From Pelodera strongyloides (Eukaryota > Nematoda > Chromadorea > Rhabditida > Rhabditidae), in assembly GCA_036852015.1 (NCBI GenBank), contig JAANDG010000001.1, forward strand, positions 83,655 to 147,654: a stretch of DNA of 64,000 nt, in the 5' to 3' direction. Every line of letters starts with the position of its first letter. Within the stretch, counting starts at the first letter, position 1. Below, in pieces: positions 38,412 through 49,041 of the stretch. Below the pieces are notes generated by a model, which was not told the origin of the DNA, made no database searches, and saw only the letters and a program-made list of their open reading frames with translations. Both the position numbers and the translations under genes were made by a program.

Positions 38412-41400
38412 TTATTCGTCATCGCTAAAGTCCGCAAATCTGTTCTTCTTTTGCGCACTTGTTGGTTCTTGCTTCGGAGTTTTCTGAAAAATATTTCCAT
38501 CACATACCCTTTTTGACACGTGTTTTGTTTCGTTATTTCAAACTTGTGGGGGTTGAGACCCGGTGGAGAGAGACATTCACCAGTGAAACTAATATGTAAC
38601 CCAGAAACGAACCGAGAATGAAACCTTAATGGCTTACCAGATCCACGGTCCTCTCTTTCTCCTTCTTTTTCTTCTTATCTTTGTTGATCTGAGGAGTTTG
38701 GTCCGCATCATTCATTCCCTAGAATTGCAAACGATGAAAGATATTTATATTCCAATACTGCAAAGATTTGTTTTAAGGGGAGTGGGAAGGAATGCCGTTT
38801 GCCTCGCACTTTAACTCATTTTTCCAGTCAAACGATCAAAAATAACATGTTTTTCAAGGATTCACTTCGGAACTTTGGAAAACGCTCAGTTTCAATAAAG
38901 GAATAGCTCTGCGTACTGTAACTTAAAGCCGTATAACAGCCGGTTTTGAAACGCACATTGGACTATGTATTCCTATGTAGCCTATGCAAATAACTACATT
39001 TTGTTTATAATAATTATAATAATTTGCATACAATACATTGGAAGGCTGTACGTACACCCTCTGGTGAAACAATAAACTCTACTCCTTACATTTTCGGTGA
39101 CTTCCTCCTGACGTGTGTGATCCAACGGCTCCTAAAACATATAATTACACAAAGAAGAAAATTGAAATAGCTTTGTTTACGCGATCGTCGATCCACCAGC
39201 GATTACTGCTTCGTACAAAGTACAAAACCGAACTTTGGGTGTATTTTTTTAGCTTCACCTAACTTTGGAAATTCTTGCGCTTTCCTTGTATTGTCAGACA
39301 TGCAAACATGTTGTTACAAAATCAAAAAGACAGTATACAATGTTACTTTAAAGGGAACTTAACTCCGGTTCATGATGATTCGATGCAAAGTAATATGACT
39401 TATGATAGATATACGTACCTCTTTTATACTGCGCAGTTTGAGTTCTTTGTCCTTCTTCCTCTTCTTCTTTTCAGAACTTGTTTCTATTTCCTGAAGAAAA
39501 CCAAAAATTATTCAGTACAAAACAAACGAAAGCATCGGTTGAATTAAAACATATGACGATGACAGATAGTGTCATGTTACAGTAACGAAGCTCATAAATA
39601 GGCCAGTAAAGTTGTTGATGACATCAAATGACACAGATATAAACTCTGTCAAATGTGAAAACAAGCCAGTACAAAAAATCCCTATAAATCTGAAAAGAAT
39701 CTTAGACAAGCGTGCCAAATAATAAAGCCAAAATTTTGGACAAAAGATCTTAAAAAAGGTCAATGTTTCATGCACTATATATTACTAGCACTATGTGTAC
39801 AAACTTCACTCCTTGGCCCATGAACTAAATATACATGAGCAATCGACAACGTAGACTATATAGACAGTAATTGTACATGCAAATTTACAAATATTACCAA
39901 GCATGCTCACAAACAATCATTCACAAATTCACACATAATAAACTCAGTGGTGAAAAAAGAGAGTATGAACCACACCACAGAACTTGGGCAATCGTTTAAA
40001 AGAGCTACAAGAATAACATACCCCATCATTCGTTTTCAATCGCTTATGCGCGGGTTCTTCTCCTTCTAAAACAACACTCTCGTTCAGACCATTTTCCTCG
40101 TGCTCGTTTTCATCAGCACTGAAAAGATCAACTATACACATAACAAAAGAACGCGAGAAATGTGATCTAATATACCAAAAACGAATTGTGCTTATACTCA
40201 ACTTACGCATCTATTTGTATTATTTCTGTTCACTTATTTGTTTGTGCACATACTCACAAGAATTCGATTCGTTAAGTACGGGTCCTGTGATAGGACAAAA
40301 ACGCCCCAAACAAGACATAAGGCACACGACGTTGCGTAAGGCAAACTATCGTTGGGCAAGAATAATCCCACAACAGCGTGGCGACTATTAAACGACATCT
40401 TCGTGACCAAGGAATCTAACTTTTCAGACGCAATACAATTAATTATGCCTATTCACATAACTAAGTATACCATAAACAAATAGCGCTTATACAGGAAAAC
40501 ATTAAAATAAAGTATAAATATTAAATATTAAACATCACGATACATACCCATTCTCTTCATTTCCTTGTAAGGCGAACAAATCGTCACTCAACTGTTGTTC
40601 GTGCTTTCTAAAACAATAAACAAATTAACAACAAATTTCTTAAACACTTCCAGGTTAAATTGCACATAAACATATGTAAACAAACTCAAACATACATAAT
40701 ATGCGGCATAAAAGGGAATAAACTATCGCAAGATAAGAGCATACTGTAAATATGAATAGAATCACCTCTTTCGAGAGACGTTCTGTTCTTCGACCATTGC
40801 TGCCTGACCCTCCTCCTTGTAGGTGACCTAGAGAAACATAATTGAAAGGCAAAACTACAAACTACAATTAGATTCGGCTTCTGTATAATCGCAAAACAAA
40901 TAGAAAGCACCTTCCCAAGCAGAATCAAAGCGAATCTTTTCTTCTGTAGACTCCGAACTAATTGCGAACCAGGTTTACCGTCTACTTATTAATCACTATC
41001 ACAAAAAATTGCAAACTACTTTAATGAAAACCAATAAATAAAAACATTTTTACTGTTGGGACAAGAACAACAAGCAATGCGCTACAGAAATACATACATA
41101 AGAACAGCAAAAAACAAGATGATTCAACTCAAATATAATAAATGCATTTGATTAAAGCTGGAAATTATACTTTGTTCGCCATGTTATACTATATATATAC
41201 GTCCATAGTATCAATCACTGCGCACACTCATTATCCTGCAGAGGCCGTATTCACCAACACACTCTTAGCTCCCTGTGGAGGCCAGGGAGGGCTCCCTGCG
41301 TGTTGGTGAATACGGCCTCAGAACCAAATATCACCTATGACCAACCTTTAACAAATTGGCCACAATTGAGCACATGCCTCCCTTGACATCTAGTCCCGTG

Positions 41401-44400
41401 CACCTAACGAGCACTCTATCACCGGCTTTCAGACTATGGCCACCCAGACGAGCTCGTGCCTGAAAAGAGAAAATATAAGATGTAACAACGTTATCCTTAA
41501 TCCCTTACCATTCATTACCTTACTGGCCCTAACCTGAACATGTAGGGCTATTTGTCACCCGAAACTCATCATCTACTCTACGCATGAGAAGAAGTTAAAC
41601 GCCTTGGAAAATGTGCATGAAGCTGACTAAAAGCTCATTTTTTTTTGTAATAAACAATTATCCTAATATTACCCATCGAGAGAAAAACAACTACATAGGA
41701 CCAAAGTAAAGGAAAATAATAAAAAGAAAAGGAATAACATTCATATCCGTTAAGAATCGAGCGACATTTATCTTCGTACCGGTGTCTAGAATTCCAACAG
41801 TATATTTTCGGGTCAAGTCATTATCAATTAGTCATGAAACATTCCGCACTAATTTCACAAAGTCAAGCACCCCCATGGGGAATTCCCCGTCTTTTTCACT
41901 GCGTGTCTCACCTTAGTATGCTATTTTCTGTCCCCAGGGAATATTTCCCCGAGGCAATTAGGGTGGTGCATATGACCTCAGCTAGAAAATGTCTCACCGC
42001 CTTGTCAATCCTTCCCTTCACTTGCAGCGTCTCGTGTAAAAGGGCGGAGAAAAAGTCGTGCGAGATTTGAAGGACCCGTGCCTCGTACTTCTTACCAAGT
42101 CGAGGTCTGAAAGTGAGCAACTCTTATCAATTATCAGGATAACAATTTTGTTTACGATTCTCAGTGCAATGAAGCCTGACAAACCAAGAAAACACAAAAT
42201 TAACTAACAAAAAATACAACTCGAATAAGGTTTTAGTTTAGTATTTCCAATTCACTTCCCAAGCGGATTTGTGTACAAAAAATGTGCTCTATGTGTGTTT
42301 TGATTCTAAAGACCGCATGCAGATGAATATGAATGTGTTTCATACAATGTAAAAATATCTAACGATTCAACAAGGATTATTCAAGAAAATGCAACTGTAA
42401 GACAACAACGAACCACTAATAGAGTATTTATGTTACACTTTCGCGCGAATTCGCCGCGCAAGTACCATCCAAGTTAACTTTTCCATTTTCGAGCAGTTTT
42501 CCATTGTGTATGCAAAAAAAGCTGCAGGTGTATGTAAATTTCTTACTGCATGTAAAATTTCACTGTGGGAAACTGCGATAACACGGATGATAGTTCCGCA
42601 TGCGAAAGTGCGCGAAAGCGTAACATAAATACTCTATGATAAACCTATTGTTAATCCTATCAATACTTTCATTTCAAACACTTAAACACTACAATTATGC
42701 AAATATATCAGGAATATAAAACAAACAAAAAATGTAAATCCACCTGAAAACAATCTGCTTGACCGCGTAGTCCGAGTGAAAAACCATCTGGTCGTCCAGT
42801 ATCCTAGCTTGGCCCAAACGTCTGCACTCACCCACGCCGAACACAACGCCACGAGCACTAGAATGGAAAATAGGATCAAACTGGTTGACCCGCGACTACT
42901 CCCTAAAACGAAACACCGGCAGGTTTTTGAAACGCTTCATAGACAAATGAATTCTTACGTATTTATGCTAATTTGCTCGAATTTAGCTCGATTTTTTATT
43001 CTAATTTGTGTTCCCTTGCATACGCTGCAGAAGAATGCTGGTCTGCTTGATCTTGATGTGTTTCAAAAACCGGCCGGTATTTCGCTTTAAGGTCCCAAAC
43101 CAGCCGTCCACCACAACGGCATATTAGATTATCAAGCTGAATAGTGGGCAGTAGTTGCGAGTTAAAAATTGGACAATGCGTGATAAGTGTATGGAAAATG
43201 AAAAAAAACTATTAGAAGGTTTATCAGTCTCCCAATAAACACTCAACTTCAAAAAATATTCCGGAAGAACAATATACAATCTAAACACCGAAGAGCACAC
43301 TGAAGAAATACCCACCTCTTCCTATACTTCATCAAACTTCGAGTAGCAATGTAGTCGACTGCCTCGGTTAATTTACCCGCCACGTGGAAAGGCAAGGCGA
43401 GATGGCGTTTCTCGGTTACCTGCAATCAAATAGCTTCATATTATATGCACCGTTAACTCTCGCGGTCGCGGTAACTGTTACAGTATTCCCTTCCCCTTCT
43501 CTAATCTTCCTAAGAAGTCTGACAGACTCGCGGTTTCCCATAAGCATATTCAATAACACTCAATTGGGCATATCCAATGCGTTGGCCTTGGCCAGGGGAA
43601 AAAAATACCAGTTAGACGACATATAAGCGGAAAGCTTGTCTAAAAGTTTACTTGAAAATGTATAAGACTCACCTCAACCAATCCGCTGTTCTCATCCGTT
43701 TCCATTAGATTCTTATAATACTCGTACGATTCGAGATGGGCGGCGGCGGGCAACTTTTCCGTAACCTAAAATATTAGAGATATCATGTATAATTTCTATG
43801 ATTACTCAAAGTAAATGATATTTTAGTGCAGATGCAATCAAACTAGTGAATCCGGAAGTATTCAAATCATCTGTATAGAATGGATAAATGATAAACACAA
43901 ACAAATGTCAAACTAAAGCAAATGAGGAGAAGAACTTGAAAAACACTGCCACTTTCCACAAAAGCAAATAATGAGCAACTGACTTTTCAAGAATAAAAAC
44001 ATAAATACATCTTCTAAAGCATACAGGTAAAACTAACCTGTGCTGCTTGTTTGTTCTTCTTTTTCTTCTTTTCGGACTTGTTTGGAGTAGTACTAACCGC
44101 TAAAAACAAATACTTTAACTACTGTAACAAAATAAGTTCAATCTTTTCCAATGACGGCAGATAATAAAATTACACTGAAAAGGCTTTCACAACCAAAGAA
44201 CAGACTAAAAACCTGAATTGAGTTCGTCCTATCCCACAAGAAAAGTTAAACAAATTAACAAAAACACACTGCATAGGTTATTCAAAGTGGAAAATTTGAA
44301 GAATGCTACCCCACTGAAGTATACTACGCAAATTGGAAATATACAACCTTTTTCCATGCGGGGTAGTATTTTGTAACGAAAAACTACTACCCCATCATTG

Positions 44401-45325
44401 TCCTAGGTAATCATGAACCCTTTTCTCATATAAATAAAAAAAATTCCCCAGATATAAAAGTTAAAGCGAAATACCACCCGGTTTGGGGTTTTTTCACCAA
44501 AAATAGTTTGAAAAAAGTTATAAACGAAAATAAACATAAAAACACAAACAAATAAGGGCATCTTGCACAAAAATGTTCTCAAACAACCATATTTTGCGAT
44601 TTTGTATGGGAAAATTCGCTTCAGGCGATTTGCCGATTTTAATACTAGCACGGCCCTGGAAAAATCGAGGGATGGCCTTTTCAAATGATCACGCATACCG
44701 CAGCATCCAAATGACGAAATGTTGACAAAATATTTTGAATTCGGCTAGTAAAACGGTGGTTTGAAAACGGTGGTCAACGCACGGTTGTTTACTCCTCCTC
44801 TTTTTGTATTTTTTTGTTGAGACCGACCGCTAATTCGCTTTAATAAAGTTCTTATTCAAGCTACAATACTACCCCGTCAATGTGAAAACAGTAACTCTTT
44901 TAACAAAATACTAACCTCACCCCCACAAACTGAATAGCACTAGTAACCACAATTAGAATATCACAACCCCCCCCCCCCCTCATCAGACGGGGGCAGTATT
45001 TTGAAAAAAAGAGGGTAGTATTTTGTATAGGACAGTAGTAGCCTTTTTTTAAAGGGGTAGAAAACTTCGATGTGCCAATGTGCGGGACAGCACTATTCAA
45101 TTCTACAGTTCTGACTTATATGCCATTACCGTAACATATGTTGCTGGGCAATCAAAATCAAACAAGAAAAAAATATAAAATAAGAAACAACTAATAAAAT
45201 AGGAGATTAAACATACATTGAACGTCCTCCGGGTTCTCCACCTCTCCCCCATTATCATAAGCATATACCAACTCTTCTTTCAATTCTTCAGCTTCCTTTT
45301 TTATTTTATTTTTGTGTTTTCCCAT
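38412..45325 (-). CDS. POLR1F: RNA polymerase I subunit RPA43
   Basis: Fifteen exons (about 408 codons): 45325-45217, 44099-44038, 43765-43673, 43419-43316, 43136-43101, 42857-42744, 42106-41998, 41459-41346, 40827-40766, 40607-40548, 40118-40022, 39490-39419, 39131-39090, 38718-38638, 38483-38412. The Rpb7-like N-terminal part shows KRHLALPFHVAGKL and GQARILDDQMVFHSDYAV. The OB-fold follows with PRLGKKYEARVLQISHDFFS and KAGDRVLVRCTGLDVKGGMC, matching the RPA43 pattern of a conserved GxK-x-GxV fold. The tail has Lys-rich blocks and ends RFADFSDDE. RPA43 with its partner forms the Pol I stalk that contacts Rrn3. One join is unresolved: the 36-bp exon 43136-43101 has the right phase only in a frame containing TAA, while another frame gives the family-like LDNLICRCGGRL. 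The ATG is 17 nt after an acceptor-like TTTTCAG. Confidence 0.85.
38923..39050. mobile_element. TTAA-ended MITE, degraded copy 8
   Basis: The left end reads TTAAAGCCGTATAACAGCCG followed by GTTTTGAAACGCACATTGGA. The core keeps AGCCTATGCAAATAACTACA. The right terminus is not recognisable, so the end coordinate is approximate. It lies in a POLR1F intron. Confidence 0.6.
41241..41319. mobile_element. GAGGCC-ended MITE, copy 2 (79 bp)
   Basis: Runs from GAGGCCGTATTCACCAACAC to CGTGTTGGTGAATACGGCCTC. It differs from the copy at 26163 mainly by an internal deletion. It lies in a POLR1F intron, 26 bp from exon 41459-41346. Confidence 0.9.
41862..41979. mobile_element. Relative of the GAGGCC element (CATATTCACCAC type), worn copy
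   Basis: CCCCATGGGGAATTCCCCGT, TGCTATTTTCTGTCCCCAGG and GGAATATTTCCCCGAGGCAA are shared with the element at 59967-60974. The right end GGTGGTGCATATGACCTC matches GTGGTGAATATGGCCTC there. It lies in the POLR1F intron next to exon 42106-41998. Confidence 0.65.
42417..42641. mobile_element. 225-bp inverted-repeat element
   Basis: The ends TAATAGAGTATTTATGTTAC and GTAACATAAATACTCTATGA are inverted, and the similarity continues into CTTTCGCGCGAA / GCGCGAAAGCG. It lies in a POLR1F intron and no other copy was seen here. Confidence 0.7.
42904..43090. mobile_element. TTAA-ended MITE, copy 9
   Basis: The left end is worn (TAAAACGAAACACCGGCAGG), the right is intact (CCGGCCGGTATTTCGCTTTAA). The core is in the opposite orientation to copies 5 and 7. 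It abuts, within 10 bp, the donor side of the problematic small POLR1F exon 43136-43101. Confidence 0.88.
44461..44843. mobile_element. Probable longer TTAA-ended element with AGCGAA ends
   Basis: Starts TTAAAGCGAAATACCACCCG and ends GACCGCTAATTCGCTTTAA, but the sub-terminal sequence and the roughly 340-bp interior differ from the short MITEs. It may be a different derivative of the same transposon. It lies in a POLR1F intron. Confidence 0.55.
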
Positions 45326-45785
45326 TCTTTGAGTTGACGGCTCTGAAAATACACACAACATATAGAATAGTAGACAGCAATAATACTGTAAATCTGGTAC
45401 AAATAAGATAAATAAAAAAACGTACTTTGAAATGGAAAACATTATCGTACGGTACAGAGCGCGAATAAAAATATACGAGAAATCGTGATATAAGTACTGT
45501 CACAACAGTCGGTAATGTTGAATCTAGAAAGGTGATTACAAAGATATTTTATTTCGGCACCTCCACATAAAAACAACCCAACTCAACCGAAGTGAAAAAA
45601 ATTCCTATAATAACACAGTAACAATCAAAGTTATCAAAGTCAAAACAACACGTTAGTGGTCATTATCATAATTTGTATCACCATTAATTTGTGAACATTA
45701 GTATAAACAGTAAATGCAATATCTGCACGTTCATCTATAGTCTATGTATTAATGAAAGTACTCAGGTAAGTTGTGAAACCAAAAA
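45326..45785. other. Short spacer between GEMIN8 stop and POLR1F start (same strand)
   Basis: 460 bp separate the GEMIN8 stop codon from the POLR1F start codon, both on the minus strand. Just before the POLR1F ATG is TATTTTCAG followed by a 17-nt leader. It must hold the GEMIN8 3' end and the POLR1F 5' end. AT-rich, no repeat seen. Confidence 0.5.
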
Positions 45786-48700
45786 TCAAAACTTCAGCGG
45801 GATGTTGGGCCATAACGGCGGTTGTTTCTTCTTATAAACCGAGTCGAATTGCAGATCGAGAGCTGTTTCCATGGCAAAAATCTGAAAATATGAAGTTGCT
45901 GAATAAGCATTGCCTAATGGGAAACTTCAGACAGTGTACCCACTCGTGGGTTTGCCACTCTGTACGTTATCGCTACAAAGATGGTGCTAAATTTAATTGT
46001 GCATGCCATCAGAAGCCCATATTTACCACTACAATTCCCTCGGAGAAATATTCCCTGGGGACAGAAAATCGTATTATAACAGACAAAAAAAGACAAAAGC
46101 CCCCACTGGGGACTTGAGTGGTGAATCCAATCCTGAACTGGACATAATACGTTGTCAAACCAAATATTTCTTAGCAAGGTCTTCATAGGTCTTCATAACC
46201 GAACGACCACTAGACAAGGAAAAGACAAAAGCATTCGTGAACTTTTACCATCGAAAGATCGAACTCACTTATATAAACATAATATAAATAGAATGACAAA
46301 CTAAAGATGAAATATGACCAAATAATCATAAATCTTGAACAAACCTTGGCTGACGCTTCTCCGTACAGTTCTTTGGCAGTGGATTTCTTCTCTGAATCCT
46401 TCTGACCTTCATTTGGGGCATCGAGGGTTCGTTTCTGTATGCCCTCCACGCCAACTGAACAAAACGAAGTTGGAGTTATTTTATTTAAAGCGAAATACCG
46501 ACCGGCCGGTTTTTGAAACACATCGTGTACATCAGCATTCTAGTGCAGCTTATGCAAATAACAAAAATTAGAATAAAAAAATCGAGCTAAAATCAAGCAA
46601 ATTAGCATAAATACGTAAGAATTCAGTTGTCCACGACGTGTTTCAAAAACCGGCCGGTATTTCGTCTAAACTTATTTGGAAAGGATTCAAGGGCGTAAGT
46701 AAAAATGATCTTTTTGGCTTCACGGACAACTTACTTTTATCAGCGAGCACATATTCCTCATTGTCTATAACAATCCAGTGGTCATTTCGTGCAGTGACTT
46801 GATTCGCATTCTTTGCTTCGAGCTCAGCAGCTCCTGAAATATTAATTACCTCGTTTGTTCGATTATTGAGCATGGATCATCAGAATTCATAATCTACAAT
46901 ACTCCACAGCAGAACTCCCAACTGGTACTAGTACTGTATAAACATTGTCAATGCACGCAGTGGAAAACCAAGAAAATACACGTTCATTTTTAATGATTAT
47001 CTTTAAATATAAAATTACCGAGCGACACAAAACAGGGTCAGAAACAAAAATAATAATACTCACTTTGCTCTCGATGAGCTTTCGTCTTCTTTAAAAACTC
47101 CACATATCCTTCATCGAGTTCCATTTCGTCATTGGAATCCACCCCAGCTTCCGCTTCACTAAATTGGTGTCATATTTCATAAAATTATTCTTTGCGTTAA
47201 CTACCGTATATTGAGGTATTGTCCCGACGACCTCGTACTGAAGTGGCGAAAAGCTAACAATAAACCAACATAAGATCAAAAGAATTCTTATTTGATTGGT
47301 ACTAATCTGAGCTACACACTAACATTTACTATACAATAGTGCCACATTTCTACTATAACAACAGACTGTCGTATTTACCGAGTTGGATTGTTCTAGTTAC
47401 TGAGCTGAGTTGAACAAACCAACTATAAAACTGCAATGAAACATTATTCTTACACAGGGCGAGAATTCTCCTCCTGATGCTGAACGGTTGAATTCCATTG
47501 TTGTGATGTAGATGTGGACGGATGCTAAATTTGAAAATGAAGGTATTAACAATTCATCGATTTCGACCTACCATTTCCGCTTATGTCCGTTACTACAAAA
47601 AAACAGGATGAGAGGATTTAACCAATTTTGTCTTGCATTTCGAAAATTCTTTAGATTTACGAGGAAAAAAAGTGAAATTAAAATATAACGAAAACCCGTA
47701 ATAGAGAAAGGCTAAATGGAGAAGGCGTACACTAATGCGTACTGTTCAAAAAAGATCATATAGTAAATTACTAAAAAAAGCATGCCTGTTCTTCCAAAAC
47801 AAGTTGTGCGGCAACGTGTGCAACATTCCGAACAAAACCCTCTTCGGCCAACCGCACTAAAATAGAAGTAATTCAAATATATGAAACACTTATTCTGTTA
47901 TTATTTATAATAGAACTATTTGTCCGAACTATATAATGTAATGTGTATTGATAGTACATCTTTATATGACACTTTGTGCGTCTTTATATCCCAACCCAAC
48001 ATTCAGTCAATCACAAATAGAACATGCGATTAAGTAAAACAAATAAAAGTGCACGATAAAAAAATAAACTTGCTAAATGTGATAAATTTGACAATGGCAT
48101 GTTAACAGACAAACGGTGTAATCCGCCACTTAAATAAAATGTATGCCGAGCGATCGATCAATACTTCTAGTTGTATGTTGTAGCAATTGAAAAATCACAT
48201 AAAAAGATCATACCCAAACGCTCCTTCTTCGCGTGTATACGCTTACCGCCGCGGTGCGTGTTTTTGCGCTTCAGATTACGTACCTAAACAAATAGTTAAA
48301 ACAAAAAAGTAAATATTATAAAAAAATTTGAACGATATTGATATTCATATATGATATGAATACCACTTTATTCAGACATACAATCATCACACATAGACTT
48401 AAGCATGTAGAATCCAGGGTCCCGTTTTTTCCAGAAGTCGGGGTTCTTCATTGTAGTTCCAATCCGGGCGGTGTCTCTTGGCCGATGTGTCCCGTAGATA
48501 GTAGAGGGTAGAGGGCAGGGAAGTGACCATTAGGGAAGACGGAATACAGAGATTACAGAGCGAAACGTCCGTCCTAAGGCTAGGCAAGGGGAGCGCCTTA
48601 ACTTTATTCCCGACGCCGTGACATGTTTGCAAGATGGTAGCACTGGGCGGGATTCGAACCCGGGTCGTATGGGTGAGAGACGAGAACTTTGCCAGTGAGC

Positions 48701-49041
48701 CACGACGCCGTGATGAATTCACCGTGATGAATCGAAGTTATTACTTCTACAAACCTCAACATTTGCAAACTTCTGCTGCTGCTCCACCATTCCATTTAAC
48801 CGCGTAAGCCATCTAAAAGACAGCGAATATAATCGTAAGAAATGTACTCCTTAGCAGTACAACAAGAGTGCAGCACAGAGGAATTCAGTCAGCTACTATT
48901 TAATTACAGATTCTTCAGTCGCAGTCCATCTCATTTACCGAAATATTATTTACTCGACGGGGCTTACTTTTGCGATGAATTGTAATGATGCCAGAAGTGA
49001 TTGAACATCGGCTGACGAGCCCATTCGTGGCCAAAGTAAAC
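45786..49041 (-). CDS. GEMIN8: Gem-associated protein 8 (SMN complex)
   Basis: Nine exons join in frame (247 codons seen; human 242): 49041-48968, 48812-48755, 48283-48214, 47856-47786, 47524-47454, 47158-47064, 46833-46735, 46454-46345, 45881-45786. GEMIN8 landmarks in order are the N-terminal aromatic HFWHHYNSSQKWL, the acidic helix ELDEGYVEFLKKTKAHREQ, then AKELYGEASAKIFAMETALD, and the C-terminal KKKQPPLWPNIPLKF before the stop, which corresponds to the KQPKYWPVIPLKF end of the vertebrate protein. GEMIN8 links SMN to the Gemin6-Gemin7 pair in the snRNP assembly machine. The first coding exon is not identified, because the 49041 exon begins after an AG. Exon 47856-47786 would use a GC donor. 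A SINE lies in the intron 48284-48754. Confidence 0.9.
46011..46128 (-). mobile_element. Relative of the GAGGCC element (CATATTCACCAC type), copy in reverse
   Basis: Read on the minus strand it runs GGATTCACCACTCAAGTCCC, then TTTTCTGTCCCCAGGGAATA and GAGGGAATTGTAGTGGTAAA. This parallels the outer element at 59967-60974. It lies in the last GEMIN8 intron. Confidence 0.65.
46485..46670. mobile_element. TTAA-ended MITE, copy 10
   Basis: Left end TTAAAGCGAAATACCGACCG, right end CCGGCCGGTATTTCGTCTAAA (slightly mutated). The core is typical, with ATCGAGCTAAAATCAAGCAA. It lies in a GEMIN8 intron, 31 bp from exon 46454-46345. Confidence 0.9.
48373..48731 (-). mobile_element. tRNA-derived SINE
   Basis: On the minus strand an A-box-like TGGCTCACTGGCAAAG (about 48705-48690) is followed by a good B box GGGTTCGAATCCCGCC (48663-48648), the internal RNA polymerase III promoter. 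A tRNA-unrelated body of about 270 bp follows, ending near TGAATAAAGTGG. The tRNA-like head cannot close an acceptor stem, so it is not a functional tRNA. A 107-codon ORF crosses it but is not protein-like. The element lies in a GEMIN8 intron on the gene's own strand. Element ends are approximate. Confidence 0.65.

Noticed and set aside
48648..48720. tRNA gene on the minus strand
   Set aside because: A and B boxes are present but the acceptor and anticodon stems do not pair, so it is a SINE head.
48399..48722. 107-codon ORF over the SINE
   Set aside because: It spans the Pol III promoter head and body of the SINE; the peptide has no domain and lies in an intron.
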